Source of the DNA: Planctomycetia bacterium
GTDB lineage: Bacteria > Planctomycetota > Planctomycetia > Pirellulales > JACPPG01
Assembly: GCA_016191115.1 (NCBI GenBank)
Contig: JACPPG010000023.1
Coordinates: 133,062 to 197,061 of the forward strand
Length of the DNA: 64,000 nucleotides
Direction: 5' to 3'
The position numbers and the translations under genes were made by a program. Under the pieces are notes generated by a model. That model saw only the letters and a program-made list of their open reading frames with translations, made no database searches and was not told the origin of the DNA. The first letter of the stretch is position 1, and each line of letters begins with the position of its first letter. This document shows, piece by piece, positions 1-9,077 of the stretch.

Positions 1-1353
1 CCGGCCGAGCCCGCCACCTCGATCGTGTTCGGCGAAAAGGGCTCGGGCAAGACGGCGCTGCGGCTGCAAATCGTGCGGCATCTGGCCGACTACAACCGCA
101 AGCATCCCAACCAGCGGCTGTTCGTCATCGAGTACGACGATTTCAACCCCTTTCTCGACCGGTTTCAGGAGCGGATCAGCATCCGCGCGCGGCGGAGCGG
201 GCAGGTGGTCTCGCAATGGAAATTGTGGGACCACATGGACGCGATCCTGTCGCTGGGCGTGACGCAGTTGGTGGATCGCATCCTGGAGGGGCCGCGGCCG
301 GCGGGCGCCGCGCCCGCGGACGTGGGGCCGATCGAGATCGCGCTTTTGGACCGGCACCAGGCGCGCGACCTATTGCTGCTGGCCGCCTGCTACGACCGCT
401 CCACCGCCGAGGCGCCGCGGCGGCGGTGGCATCGCCTGCGGAGGAAGCTCCGCTTCCACACCTGGCGGGCCCAATGGCCGATGGCCCTGGGCGTTGTCGT
501 GACGGCGGCCGTGCTGGGCCTTATCGCCGGATTGCAGCAGTGGTCCTGGCTGGCCACCGTCTGGCCGTATATCTTGATCGCCGCGGGTTGGGTGCCGTGG
601 CTGGCCCGCGCGACGAAGTGGTGCTGGCGCGCGAGCCGCATCGCGCGGCAGTTGCGCGTCATCAAGCGCGACGTGAATCCGCTGCGGCAAGTGCTGATGA
701 ATTTCACCGTCGACCAGCTTGTCGGCCAGCCCTTGCCCCAGCGCGAACGGACCGACGACCGGTTCGAGCTGTTGGTGAAGTTTCAGGGCGTGCTCGCCGG
801 ACTGGGCTTTACCGGCGTCGTCGTGCTGGTGGACCGCGTGGACGAGCCGCACCTGGTGAACGGCTCGCCGGAGCGGATGCGCGACCTGTTATGGCCGATG
901 CTCGACAACAAGTTCCTCAAGCATCCGGGCCTGGGGTTCAAGCTGCTTTTGCCCGTCGAACTCTCGTACTTCATCGATCGCGAGGACCGCGATTTTTATC
1001 AGCGGGCGCGGCTGGACAAGCAGAACATGATTCCGTCCTTGGAGTGGTCCGGGGAGGCGCTATACGACGTGGCCAACGCCCGCCTGAAGGCCTGCGCCGC
1101 CAACGGGCGGACGCCCACGCTGCGCGACTTGTTCGACGACACGGTGGACGACCGGCGACTCATCTCGGCCTTGCGGATGCTGCGCGTGCCGCGGCATTTG
1201 TTCAAGTTTCTCTATCGCGCGTTCGTGGCCCACTCCAACGCCCACACCGACGAGAACCCGTCGTGGAAGATTTCCGGCGAGACGTTCGAATCGGTGCTGG
1301 CCCTCTACCAGCGCGACCAGGACGCCTTCGACCGCGGGATGGGGGCGGGGTAG
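1..1353 (+). CDS. KAP-like membrane P-loop NTPase (5' end outside window)
   Basis: The reading frame is open from base 1, and a Walker A motif (FGEKGSGKT) appears about ten codons in, so the true start lies upstream. About 150 residues later come two hydrophobic helices (visible residues ~161-201) flanked by Arg/Trp-rich segments. A Walker B-like strand (VVVLVDRVDEP, D278) follows. Transmembrane helices inserted between Walker A and Walker B are a hallmark of KAP-family NTPases, which act at the inner face of the membrane; the assignment is by architecture only. The C-terminal ~150 residues are helical and charged with no motif I recognise. The start is lost, so the length cannot be judged. 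Confidence 0.6.
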   Translation, partial: PAEPATSIVFGEKGSGKTALRLQIVRHLADYNRKHPNQRLFVIEYDDFNPFLDRFQERISIRARRSGQVVSQWKLWDHMDAILSLGVTQLVDRILEGPRPAGAAPADVGPIEIALLDRHQARDLLLLAACYDRSTAEAPRRRWHRLRRKLRFHTWRAQWPMALGVVVTAAVLGLIAGLQQWSWLATVWPYILIAAGWVPWLARATKWCWRASRIARQLRVIKRDVNPLRQVLMNFTVDQLVGQPLPQRERTDDRFELLVKFQGVLAGLGFTGVVVLVDRVDEPHLVNGSPERMRDLLWPMLDNKFLKHPGLGFKLLLPVELSYFIDREDRDFYQRARLDKQNMIPSLEWSGEALYDVANARLKACAANGRTPTLRDLFDDTVDDRRLISALRMLRVPRHLFKFLYRAFVAHSNAHTDENPSWKISGETFESVLALYQRDQDAFDRGMGAG

Positions 1354-1800
1354 GGGGAAAGCAACCAGCGACTAGCAACTAGCCGGAGCTATCGCCCGCA
1401 TCGAGGACCAGGCGATGGACCGCCGGCCGTAGGCGGTCAATCCGGTGCCACGTTCCGCCTACTGTCACCGCGGCTTCGGCAGGCGACCGCGCAAGCGTGC
1501 CATCGTGGGCGCCCGCTCCGGCCAATTGCCAGTCGCTAGTTGCTAGTCGCCTCCTGGTGTTAACCCCCTGCGCCGCAAGGCTAAGTGGCGGGCGTCGCGG
1601 CGGCGATGTTGCCTCGCATCGCGCCCCTTTTTCCCGCCATTTTCTGGCCTTTACCCCAGGGCCGCTTCTCGGCACAATACCGCCCCTGTCAATTCGACCA
1701 TATCTACTTCGTCATTGGGCTTACCGTGGTCGCCGGCGTGCTCGGACAGGCGCGCGCGGCGCGGAATCGCCAATCGAAACAGCGAAGGAGCGCATCAATC
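1354..1800. repeat. Intergenic gap with inverted heptad arrays
   Basis: No gene seen in this 447-bp gap. Positions 1361-1384 read as successive 7-mers GCAACCA, GCGACTA, GCAACTA. Positions 1521-1550 carry the same kind of array in inverse orientation (GCCAGTC, GCTAGTT, GCTAGTC). Both arrays are bordered by GCCGGAGC or its complement, so they form an inverted pair around ~136 bp. The rest is probably the leader of the downstream ompH/skp gene; no promoter is confidently visible. Confidence 0.7.
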
Positions 1801-2499
1801 GTGGCCACATCACTTCGCGTCCGATTTTTTGCGGCGTTTTTGATCTTGCTTGCCGTTCGCGGCACGGCGCTCGCGCAGCAGCAGCCGCCGCAGCGCCCGG
1901 CCGGAGCGCCGGCCGCGGCCCCCGTCCACGCGAGCCTGGCGTCCGCGCCATGCAACGTGGCCATCATCGACCTCGCCTACATCCTCAAAAAACACGCCGG
2001 CTTCCAGCAGAGGATGGAGGAACTGCGCCACGAAGCCGAAACGGTCGAAAACGAAATCAAAGGCAAGCGCGACGCTATTCAAAAGCTGGCCCAGCGACTG
2101 GACGACTACACCAAGGGGAGCCCGGACTACAAGAACCTCGAGGAAGACATCACCAAGCGGCAGGCTGATCTGGGCGTCGACTTCAATATCGCCAAGAAGA
2201 AGTTCCAGGAAGCCGAGGCCCGCGTCTACTACGAGGCCTATCAGCAGGTGCTGGCCGAAGTGAGGAAGCACGCCGAGGCGACGGGCATCAGCCTGGTCAT
2301 GAAATTCGACGGCGACGAGGCCAACAAGGACAACCCGGACGACGTCCGCCGCGACCTCTACAAGCTGGTGCTGTACTACAACCAGGCGATCGACATCACA
2401 CCGGTCATCCTGGACCGGTTGAAGGGGCAAGTACCCCGCCCGGCTGGCCCCAATCCGGCGACGATGCGACCGGGTGTGCCGCCGGCGCCACGTCGTTAG
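1801..2499 (+). CDS. OmpH/Skp-family periplasmic chaperone
   Basis: 232-residue exported protein. GTG at 1801 is chosen because GAAGGAG (1784-1790) sits 10 bases upstream and the codons that follow encode a signal peptide (Arg-containing n-region, FFAAFLILLAV core, cleavage near ALA-QQQ). An Ala/Pro-rich linker leads to the OmpH fold: a first strand NVAIIDLAYILKK, a long charged coiled coil (roughly residues 70-150), and a return strand GISLVMKF. Skp proteins hold outer-membrane proteins in the periplasm. Its place just before lpxC and lpxA matches the usual envelope-biogenesis neighbourhood and supports an outer membrane in this organism. The C-terminal Pro-rich tail is not part of the family fold. 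Confidence 0.85.
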   Translation: MATSLRVRFFAAFLILLAVRGTALAQQQPPQRPAGAPAAAPVHASLASAPCNVAIIDLAYILKKHAGFQQRMEELRHEAETVENEIKGKRDAIQKLAQRLDDYTKGSPDYKNLEEDITKRQADLGVDFNIAKKKFQEAEARVYYEAYQQVLAEVRKHAEATGISLVMKFDGDEANKDNPDDVRRDLYKLVLYYNQAIDITPVILDRLKGQVPRPAGPNPATMRPGVPPAPRR

Positions 2500-2602
2500 C
2501 GTCGCTTGTTCGGTCGTCCGCGCGCTTGCCGCGGGGCCCTCGCGCGACGGCCGCGTGCTCCCTGCGTCCCATCCGGTCCCGTGTCCGACTAAGTCCATCG
2601 TG

Positions 2603-3478
2603 ATGTACATTCCCAGACAGCAGCGTACGATCGCCAAGCCCGCCGTCGTCGACGGGTTTGGATATTGGACTGGCCGCGACGTGCGCGTCGAGTTCCGGCC
2701 CGCTTCGCCGGATACGGGCATCGTCTTCGTGCGGCAGGACTTGCCGCGGCCGCAGCGGATTCCGGCCACCGTGGCCCACCGCGTGGAAACGCCGCGCCGC
2801 ACCACGCTCCGCGTGGGGGGCGCCAGCGTCGAAATGGTCGAGCACGTCATGGCGGCGCTCGCCGGATTGCGGATCGACAACTGCGAGGTGTGGGTCAGCG
2901 CCGCCGAAATGCCCGGCTGCGACGGATCGAGCCTGCCGTTCGTCGAGGCGCTGCTGCAGTCCGGCGCCGTGACGCAAAATGCGCTGCGGATCGCCCTGGT
3001 GGTCCGCGAGGTCACGCGGCTGGGAGACATCGACAACTGGATCGAGGCCCGCCCCACGGCGGGCCCCGGGACGTCGATCAAGTTCCGCGTCGACTACGGA
3101 TCCGGTAACGCCATCGGCCGGCAGACGCTGACCTTGCCGATCACGCCCGACTCGTTTCGCCGCGAGCTCGCGTCCAGCCGGACGTTCATGCTCAAGAGCG
3201 AGGCCGACTGGCTGGTGGCGCAAGGGCTGGGCAGCCGCGCCTCGGCCAAGGACCTTTTGGTGTTCGACCAAGACGGACCGATCGACAACGAACTGCGTTT
3301 TCGCGACGAGTGCGTCCGCCACAAGATGCTCGATCTAGTCGGCGATCTGGCGCTGGCCGGCTGCGACCTGATCGGCCATTTCGTGGCCCACCGCAGCGGC
3401 CACCGATTGAATGCCGAGCTCGTGCGGGTGTTGCTGATGGAGGGGGACATGGTGTCCGAACGCCGGCGATCGGCGTAG
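2603..3478 (+). CDS. lpxC: UDP-3-O-acyl-N-acetylglucosamine deacetylase LpxC
   Basis: 291 residues. LpxC is the zinc deacetylase that commits UDP-GlcNAc derivatives to lipid A. The zinc ligands are visible as H81 (EMVEHVMAALAGL), H240 and D244 (VRHKMLDLVGDL), and the catalytic His as H267 (SGHRLN). Each lies two residues after its E. coli counterpart (79, 238, 242, 265), which also supports ATG 2603 as start; further upstream codons add unrelated sequence. GTG 2600 directly precedes it and is an alternative. No strong Shine-Dalgarno is seen. It is unfused, with no FabZ domain, and is followed 57 bp later by lpxA. Confidence 0.93.
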   Translation: MYIPRQQRTIAKPAVVDGFGYWTGRDVRVEFRPASPDTGIVFVRQDLPRPQRIPATVAHRVETPRRTTLRVGGASVEMVEHVMAALAGLRIDNCEVWVSAAEMPGCDGSSLPFVEALLQSGAVTQNALRIALVVREVTRLGDIDNWIEARPTAGPGTSIKFRVDYGSGNAIGRQTLTLPITPDSFRRELASSRTFMLKSEADWLVAQGLGSRASAKDLLVFDQDGPIDNELRFRDECVRHKMLDLVGDLALAGCDLIGHFVAHRSGHRLNAELVRVLLMEGDMVSERRRSA

Positions 3479-3488
3479 TCGCGCGAAG

Positions 3489-3520
3489 TGTAGGGTGCTC
3501 TCCTGAAGCACCGGGAACAT
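3489..3520. repeat. Short hairpin repeat (GTAGGGTGCTCTCC type)
   Basis: TAGGGTGCTCTCCTGAAGCACC forms an imperfect hairpin (GGTGCT/AGCACC). Related copies occur at 21518-21540 (GTAGGGTGCTCTCCGAGCACC) and, inverted, at 39888-39910 (GGTGCCCGCAGGGCACCCTAC). It sits in the lpxC-lpxA gap. Confidence 0.55.
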
Positions 3521-3535
3521 GTAGGCAGAACGTTC

Positions 3536-4342
3536 ATGGCAACCTACGTCGCGGAACACGTCGCCATCGACCCCCGCGCCGAGATCGACGGCGACGTCGA
3601 AATCGGACCGTTCTCGGTCATCGGGCCCCACGTCCGCATCGGCCGCGGCTCCAAGCTCGAAAACGGCGTGACCATCATGGGGCACGTCACGATCGGGCAG
3701 AACAACCACATCTATCCCGGTGTCGTTATCGGCGGCGCGCCGCAGGACGTCAGCTATCGCGGCAGCGACACGCAGGTCCAGATCGGCGACGCGAACGTCA
3801 TCCGCGAGGGCGTCACGATCAATCGCGCTACCGAAAAGGAAGACGGCATCACCTCGCTGGGCGATCACAACTTCCTCATGGCCTGCTCCCACGTGGCGCA
3901 CGACTGCCGGTTGGGTAGCCACATTATCATCGCCAACGGCACGCTCCTGGGCGGGCACGTCCACGTCCACGACCACGCCTCCATATCCGGCGCCGTCGGC
4001 GTCCATCACTACGCCTCGATCGGCGCCTACAGCTTCGTCTCCGGCATGAGCCGCGTGCTGCACGACGTGCCGCCCTACATGCTCGTCGACGGCCACCCCA
4101 CGCGGCCGCGGTGCATCAACGTCGTGGCCCTCAAACGCAACAGCTTTTCACCGAACACCATCGACAGCCTGGCCGAGGCGCACCGACTGCTGTTCCGCGC
4201 CAAGGTGGGTCTCGAACACGCCCGCGACATCCTCCGCGGCAACGACCAATTGACGCCGGAAGTCGACGAGCTGTTGGCCTTCATCAATCGTCAGCAGGAG
4301 GGCAAGCACGGCCGCGCTCGCGAGCGCAGGAGACCGACTTGA
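3536..4342 (+). CDS. lpxA: Acyl-ACP:UDP-sugar O/N-acyltransferase LpxA
   Basis: 268 residues. It transfers the first acyl chain to the UDP-aminosugar in lipid A synthesis. The N-terminal ~190 residues are hexapeptide repeats of the left-handed beta helix (IGPFSVIGPHV, IGQNNHIYPG). H122 in SHVAHDCRLG matches the catalytic His125 of E. coli LpxA. The C-terminal helical domain (NVVALKRNSFS onward) is typical, and length is normal for the family. The TGA stop overlaps the TTG start of the next gene, so the two are probably translationally coupled. The acyl chain length and sugar preference cannot be read from sequence alone. Confidence 0.92.
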   Translation: MATYVAEHVAIDPRAEIDGDVEIGPFSVIGPHVRIGRGSKLENGVTIMGHVTIGQNNHIYPGVVIGGAPQDVSYRGSDTQVQIGDANVIREGVTINRATEKEDGITSLGDHNFLMACSHVAHDCRLGSHIIIANGTLLGGHVHVHDHASISGAVGVHHYASIGAYSFVSGMSRVLHDVPPYMLVDGHPTRPRCINVVALKRNSFSPNTIDSLAEAHRLLFRAKVGLEHARDILRGNDQLTPEVDELLAFINRQQEGKHGRARERRRPT

Positions 4343-5457
4343 AACCCCTGCGCGTGGCCGTCGTCGGCGTGGGCCACCTGGGCAGGATTCATGCCGGCAA
4401 GCTCAAGGGGCTTTCGCAGTTCTCGCTTGTGGGCCTCGTCGACCCCCTGGCCGAGAATCTCAAAGCCGCCTGCGACCAGGCGCAGGTTTCCGGTTTCCGT
4501 GACGTGGGCCAGCTCGACGGCCCGCTCGACGCCGCCATCATTGCCACGCCCACGCGGTTCCATCATGCCGTGGCCTTGGAGCTGCTATCGCGGGGCGTGC
4601 ACCTGTTCATCGAAAAGCCGCTGGCCGCCACGCTGGCCGAAGCGAGCGAACTGGTCGACGCCGCACGGCGGCACGGCCTCGTCCTGCAAGTCGGCCACGT
4701 CGAGCGCTTCAATCCGGCCTTTGCCGCCGCCCGGCCGCACATCGGACCGCCCAAGTACATCGATGCCGTCCGCCGCAGCGGCTTTTCGTTCCGCTCGACC
4801 GATATCGGCGTGGTCATGGACTTGATGATCCACGATATCGACCTGGTGCTGTCGCTGGTTCGCGCGCCAGTGACCTCCGTCGAGGCGTTGGGGTTGGCAC
4901 TTTTCGGGCGGCAGGAAGACGTCGCCAACGCGCGGCTGGTGTTCGACAATGGCTGCGTCGCCACGCTCAGCGCGTCGCGCGCCAGCCGCGCGCCGGTGCG
5001 TACGATGGATGTCTGGTCGCAACGGGCGCTGGCCTCGATGGATTTTGCCACGCGCACGGCCAGCCTGGTGCGGCCAAGCGGCGCCATCCTTCGCCGCGAG
5101 CTCGACGTGGAGCGCATGTCGCCGGCCGAGCGCAACGACCTGAAGGACCATCTGTTCGCCGAGCACTTGCCTATCGAGTCGCTCACGACCGAGCCGTGCG
5201 ACGCGATCACCGCGGAGCTCGCGGATTTCGCCGAGAGCGTTCAAACGGGCCGCGCGCCCTTGGTGTCAGGCGAACAGGGACGCGACGCCGTGGCCCTCGC
5301 CGAGCTGATCCTCGCGAAAATCAACCGCCACGCCTGGGACGGAACGCCCGATGGGCCGGTCGGTCCCCGCGCCCTGCCGGCGCCGCAGATCATTCCCGGA
5401 CCGCACTGGAACCGCAAGCCAGCGGCGCCGCCGATCGAACGCCGCGAGGCAGGGTGA
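4339..5457 (+). CDS. Gfo/Idh/MocA dehydrogenase, GnnA-like
   Basis: 372 residues. The N-terminus is a Rossmann fold with VVGVGHLGRIHA, followed by the family's FIEKPLA motif and the MIHDIDL segment of the C-terminal domain. TTG 4339 is chosen because AGGAGA (4328-4333) lies 5 bases upstream and the nucleotide-binding strand starts at once; it overlaps the lpxA stop. In Acidithiobacillus and Leptospira, a family member (GnnA) oxidises UDP-GlcNAc so that a partner, GnnB, can aminate C3, giving amide-linked lipid A. Overlap with lpxA makes that role plausible here, but no GnnB-like aminotransferase is adjacent. The function is inferred from context. Confidence 0.75.
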   Translation: MKPLRVAVVGVGHLGRIHAGKLKGLSQFSLVGLVDPLAENLKAACDQAQVSGFRDVGQLDGPLDAAIIATPTRFHHAVALELLSRGVHLFIEKPLAATLAEASELVDAARRHGLVLQVGHVERFNPAFAAARPHIGPPKYIDAVRRSGFSFRSTDIGVVMDLMIHDIDLVLSLVRAPVTSVEALGLALFGRQEDVANARLVFDNGCVATLSASRASRAPVRTMDVWSQRALASMDFATRTASLVRPSGAILRRELDVERMSPAERNDLKDHLFAEHLPIESLTTEPCDAITAELADFAESVQTGRAPLVSGEQGRDAVALAELILAKINRHAWDGTPDGPVGPRALPAPQIIPGPHWNRKPAAPPIERREAG

Positions 5458-5458
5458 G

Positions 5459-5584
<126 letters not shown>

Positions 5585-5587
5585 TTT

Positions 5588-6511
5588 CTACGCCAGGTCG
5601 CGATCCTCAAAAAGCAGTAGCGCCAACAGCATGGCCACGGTGCTGTAGAGCGCGCAGTAGATCGCTGCCCAGCCCACGTACACCAGCGGAATCGGCTCGC
5701 CGGTCGAGACCGCCGCCTGCACGTTGAAGTCCTCCAGGTTCGGCAGCACTGTGGCGATGAACTGGCCGAAGAACGCCACTAGTTGCGAGTTGCCGAATGC
5801 GTTGGCGAAGACCGGCGCCAGGTGCCCCAGCACGTAGATTGTCGCGCAGATCAGCAGGTTGGGCACCATCGACAGCCGCGTCGACAGGGCCACGGCGATC
5901 GACGCCATCGTCACCGTCTCCAGGAACGCCAGCACCAAGCCCGGCACGACCTGCACCATCTCCTTCTGGCACTCCTGCCACGTCGGCTCGGGATTCGAGG
6001 TCTCGCGGGCTTCGTGCTTGACCTTGTACGAGACCGTGCCCAGAAACACCGCGCCCAGCACGATGAACATCGACAAGGCGGGCGCGATCACGCCCAGGAA
6101 CTTGCCGAAGATGAACTGCCGGCGTCCGACGGGCTTGCTCAAGAGCGTGAGCGCCGTGCGCCCCTCGATCTCGTCGGCCACCGAGACGCTGGCGGTCCAC
6201 ACGGCCAAGAGGATCGACAAGACCATGATCATCGTCAGGCCGGAGTCCTTCACCACCTTCACGTCCTCGCCGAACGTGTTGTAGGGGATGAACGGAAAGA
6301 GCATCAAAAGGATGATGCCCGGCACCAGCTCGACCCAAAACAGCGGCTGGGCCCAGGCCTCCTTGGCCGTCGTGCGGGCGATGGCGGCCACCTTCGGCGC
6401 CACGAGCACGAGCAAGAAGTAGACCGCGAACATCGCCGCGGTCACCGCCGCGGCGCCGGCGGCCACCAGCCACAAGGGCGCGATCCAGTTGTACCAGACG
6501 GCGAAAAGCAT
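5588..6511 (-). CDS. ABC-2 type transporter permease
   Basis: 307 residues with about six hydrophobic segments. The first is the N-terminal LFAVWYNWIAPLWLV. A long second helix and the cytosolic signature DEIEGRTALTLLSKPVGRR before FIFGKFLG are typical of ABC-2 permeases that pair with a separate ATPase. ATG 6511 is preferred over the longer frame because the extra codons fall entirely in a heptad repeat. No ATP-binding partner is adjacent, so the substrate is unknown. It is convergent with the lipid A gene set. Confidence 0.8.
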   Translation of the reverse strand: MLFAVWYNWIAPLWLVAAGAAAVTAAMFAVYFLLVLVAPKVAAIARTTAKEAWAQPLFWVELVPGIILLMLFPFIPYNTFGEDVKVVKDSGLTMIMVLSILLAVWTASVSVADEIEGRTALTLLSKPVGRRQFIFGKFLGVIAPALSMFIVLGAVFLGTVSYKVKHEARETSNPEPTWQECQKEMVQVVPGLVLAFLETVTMASIAVALSTRLSMVPNLLICATIYVLGHLAPVFANAFGNSQLVAFFGQFIATVLPNLEDFNVQAAVSTGEPIPLVYVGWAAIYCALYSTVAMLLALLLFEDRDLA

Positions 6512-6514
6512 GAT

Positions 6515-6722
6515 GAGCAATGAGCGATTAGCAACTAGCAATTAGCCAGACAAGAGAACGGAGCAACTAGCGACTAGCAATTGGCCGGAGCCCTCGTTGC
6601 GGCGGGCTAAGCCCCAAGGGTTGGTCCTTGCCAATCGGCCGAGCGCCGGAATTCCTTGCTGTTCACTGACCACCGACAACCACCGACCACTGTTCTTACA
6701 GCCTACCGCCTACTGCCTACCG
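6515..6722. repeat. Three heptad families in one gap
   Basis: 6515-6546 and 6561-6590 are two arrays of the TAGCAAC/TAGCGAC/TAGCAAT type, the second ending in GGCCGGAGC as at 1384. 6665-6692 is a looser ACCACCG-like array of four 7-mers. 6698-6721 reads ACAGCCT, ACCGCCT, ACTGCCT, ACC. All keep a 7-bp period although their sequences are unrelated. They lie between the ABC permease start and the acylphosphatase stop. Confidence 0.75.
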
Positions 6723-6724
6723 TT

Positions 6725-7012
6725 TCAAAACCGCACATCGAACTCGTGGAACTCTCCCGTCGCGGGCAGCGAGCGCGACTGCGTGCCGCGGATGTAGCCG
6801 GCCATTTCGGCCGCCACCTCCTGGACAAACCGCTCGACCTCTGCCGGCTCCCCCTCGGCCACGACCTGCACCCGGCCGTCCGCGAGGTTCCGCACGTAGC
6901 CGGTCACGCGAAACCGCCCGGCCACGTGCCGCGCCGTGTAGCGAAACCCGACGCCCTGCACCCGGCCATCGAACAGCACCTCCCGCCGCGCTGTGCGGCT
7001 CGCGTCCGTCAC
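6725..7012 (-). CDS. Acylphosphatase
   Basis: 95 residues, the usual size for this enzyme, which hydrolyses acyl phosphates such as carbamoyl phosphate. The catalytic motif GRVQGVGFRYTA and the family segment VTGYVRNLADGRVQVVAEG are intact, and the C-terminus FHEFDVRF is typical. GTG 7012 is chosen because GAGGAG (complement of 7022-7027) lies 9 bases upstream; the longer open frame to 7282 has no family similarity. Confidence 0.9.
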   Translation of the reverse strand: MTDASRTARREVLFDGRVQGVGFRYTARHVAGRFRVTGYVRNLADGRVQVVAEGEPAEVERFVQEVAAEMAGYIRGTQSRSLPATGEFHEFDVRF

Positions 7013-7166
7013 GCGAATCGGCTCCTCATTTGCCTTAGCCCGCCGCGATCCGCCGCACCGAGAACTTGAGTATAGATCGAGCGCGGTATCGCTGCCAGCC
7101 GCCGCGACATGGCACGCAGGTAGCCTGGGGAGCGAAGTCGGCACGGCCCAGCGGCAACCAGGACCG

Positions 7167-7394
7167 CTAGCGATTATCGAGTATCGCTTTGCGAGGTCGT
7201 TCTGGTCCTGGCATGGCGAAGTACAACAGGCCGTAAGCCAGAACGCCCGGAAAAGCGGCCGAGGCGATCGACAGCAGGACAAAAAGAACTCTCACGGCAG
7301 CGGGCTTCCACCCGAGCCACTCCGCGATGCCGCCGCAAACACCGGCGAGCAAGCCGTTGTCGTAGGACAGTCGAAGCGGTTGATTACCTGCCAT
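7167..7394 (-). CDS. Small PspC-domain membrane protein
   Basis: 75 residues. LLAGVCGGIAEWLGW is the PspC signature; a single long hydrophobic helix (AAVRVLFVLLSIASAAFPGVLAYGLLYF, split by Pro) follows, then a short basic tail. PspC domains sit in the inner membrane and take part in phage-shock-type stress sensing, but isolated small copies like this are of unknown role. It is not linked to other psp genes here. Confidence 0.85.
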   Translation of the reverse strand: MAGNQPLRLSYDNGLLAGVCGGIAEWLGWKPAAVRVLFVLLSIASAAFPGVLAYGLLYFAMPGPERPRKAILDNR

Positions 7395-7453
7395 GCCGGG
7401 ATCTTACCAAGAGGACGAACCGGGCGGCAAGCGATCAACAAACCCGATCCAGT

Positions 7454-8818
7454 CTACCCCAGCACCGCCTGGATCGACTCGCCGAGAATATCCACCATCC
7501 GGTCGATCTGGGCGTCGGTGGTGACGAACGGCGGGGCCAGGTTGTAGACGTCGCCCCGCAGGCGGGTGAACATGCCGCGCTCTTGCGTCGCGGCATGTAC
7601 GCGCGGGCCGATCTTTTCGGCCGGCGGGAATTCGGCCTTCGTCGCCTTGTCGGCCACCAGCTCCACAGCCGCCATCAGCCCCAGCCCGCGCACGTCGCCC
7701 ACGTGCGGATGCGAAGCGAGCGTTTGCAGCCGTTCGAGCAGCCGTCGCCCCAGCTCGCCGGCGCGCCGGACGAGCCCCTCGCGCTCGATGATGTCGAGAT
7801 TCGCAAGCGCGATGGCGCAGCCGACCGGGTGACCGGAATACGTAAAGGCGTGCATCCAGGTCATTTCATCGGGCGCGTTGTCGATCGCCGCGGCGATCCG
7901 ATCGCTGACGCCGATTCCGCCCAGCGGAAAGTATCCGCTGGTGATCCCCTTGGCGAACGATACGACGTCCGGCTCGATGCCGTAGCGGGAGAGCCCGAAC
8001 CACTCGCCCGTGCGGCCAAAACCGGTGATGACCTCATCGGCCAAAAGCAGCACGTTGTGGCGATCGCAGATCGTGCGGATCCGCGGCCAGTAGTCGTCCG
8101 GCGGCACGATGACGCCGCCGGCCCCCTGCACCGGCTCGCCCAGGAAGGCGGCCACGGTGTCGGCCCCTTCCCGCTCGATGGCCGCTTCCAACAAATCGGC
8201 CGCCATTTGGCCGGGCGTCCGCGGGTCATTGGCCGGCGCGCCCGGCGGCGGGCAAAAGCGGTACGGGTAAGGGCTATCGATGTGCAAAAAGCCCGGCACC
8301 CGCGGCTCGAACATCGGCCAGTACGAGGCGATGCCGGTCGCCGACATCGCGGCCAGCGTCGTGCCGTGGTAGCCCCACGTGCGGCCGATGATCTTCGTCT
8401 TGTCCGGCTTGCCCCCGACGCGCCAAAAATAGCGAGCCGTCTTGAAGGCCGATTCGTTCGACTCACCGCCGCCGCAGGTGAAGAAGAAGCGATTGATCGA
8501 CGGATAAAAGATCGCGGCCAGCCGCTCGGCCAGCTCGATCGCCGGCCGGTTGGTGCTGCCGGCGTAGCCGGTCGCGTAGTCGAGCTGCCGCATTTGCCGC
8601 GCGGCGGCGTCGGCCAATTCCGCCCGGCCGTGCCCGACCACGACGTTCCACAAGCCGGCCAGGGCATCGAGGTATTCGCGCCCCGACTGATCGACGATCA
8701 CCGCGCCGCGCCCCTCGACCCACACGTGAGCGCTCTGCTGCGCGGCGGGGCGATGCAGCGGGTGGATCAGATGCGCGCGGTCGCGGGCCAGTTCGGCTTC
8801 GGGCGCAGGCGGTGTCAT
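7454..8818 (-). CDS. Class III (omega-amino) aminotransferase
   Basis: 454 residues, full length for the PLP-dependent class III family. Visible landmarks: substrate-loop LWNVVVGHG (~56-64), GGGESNESAFKTAR (~117), the RTWGYHGTT segment, LLADEVITGFGRTG (~258-271), and the PLP lysine K290 in SFAKGITSGY. This clade includes omega-amino acid:pyruvate and putrescine aminotransferases, but the amino donor cannot be assigned. ATG 8818 gives a normal N-terminus. Confidence 0.88.
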   Translation of the reverse strand: MTPPAPEAELARDRAHLIHPLHRPAAQQSAHVWVEGRGAVIVDQSGREYLDALAGLWNVVVGHGRAELADAAARQMRQLDYATGYAGSTNRPAIELAERLAAIFYPSINRFFFTCGGGESNESAFKTARYFWRVGGKPDKTKIIGRTWGYHGTTLAAMSATGIASYWPMFEPRVPGFLHIDSPYPYRFCPPPGAPANDPRTPGQMAADLLEAAIEREGADTVAAFLGEPVQGAGGVIVPPDDYWPRIRTICDRHNVLLLADEVITGFGRTGEWFGLSRYGIEPDVVSFAKGITSGYFPLGGIGVSDRIAAAIDNAPDEMTWMHAFTYSGHPVGCAIALANLDIIEREGLVRRAGELGRRLLERLQTLASHPHVGDVRGLGLMAAVELVADKATKAEFPPAEKIGPRVHAATQERGMFTRLRGDVYNLAPPFVTTDAQIDRMVDILGESIQAVLG

Positions 8819-8910
8819 GCGGCGTTTCCGGCGCTAGGGGACGTGCCAGGAAAGCCGCATTCTACCGCCGCCGCGCAGTGTCACCAGATGCCCCCGGCCG
8901 TCGGCGGCGC

Positions 8911-8950
8911 ACCCTCGCTGGCCCTCTGGCGCTTCGCGCTAGTGTTCGCG
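8911..8950. repeat. Repeat family C (CCCTCGCTGGCGCTTCGGGCTAG type)
   Basis: A diverged single copy reading CCCTCGCTGGCCCTCTGGCG then CTTCGCGCTAGTG. Related copies are at 13343-13404, 14743-14820 and 50111-50136. The rest of the 8819-9077 gap shows no gene. Confidence 0.6.
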
Positions 8951-9077
8951 CGACACCACTCAGCGGCATCACCGCATGGCTGCCGAAAACCCGCGAGGCG
9001 CCGCCTATCAGGATCGGGGGCGCGGCAGCCTCGCGGGCGTTGAATCAAGCCGGTCGGCGCAGGGCCGGGCGGTCGCG

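Noticed and set aside
216..1382. Long open frame overlapping the P-loop NTPase gene in another frame
   Set aside because: Ala/Arg/Gly-rich translation with no motif; a GC-driven shadow of the true gene.
7013..7282. N-terminal extension of the acylphosphatase
   Set aside because: The extra 90 codons have no similarity to the family, and the internal GTG has a good ribosome-binding site.
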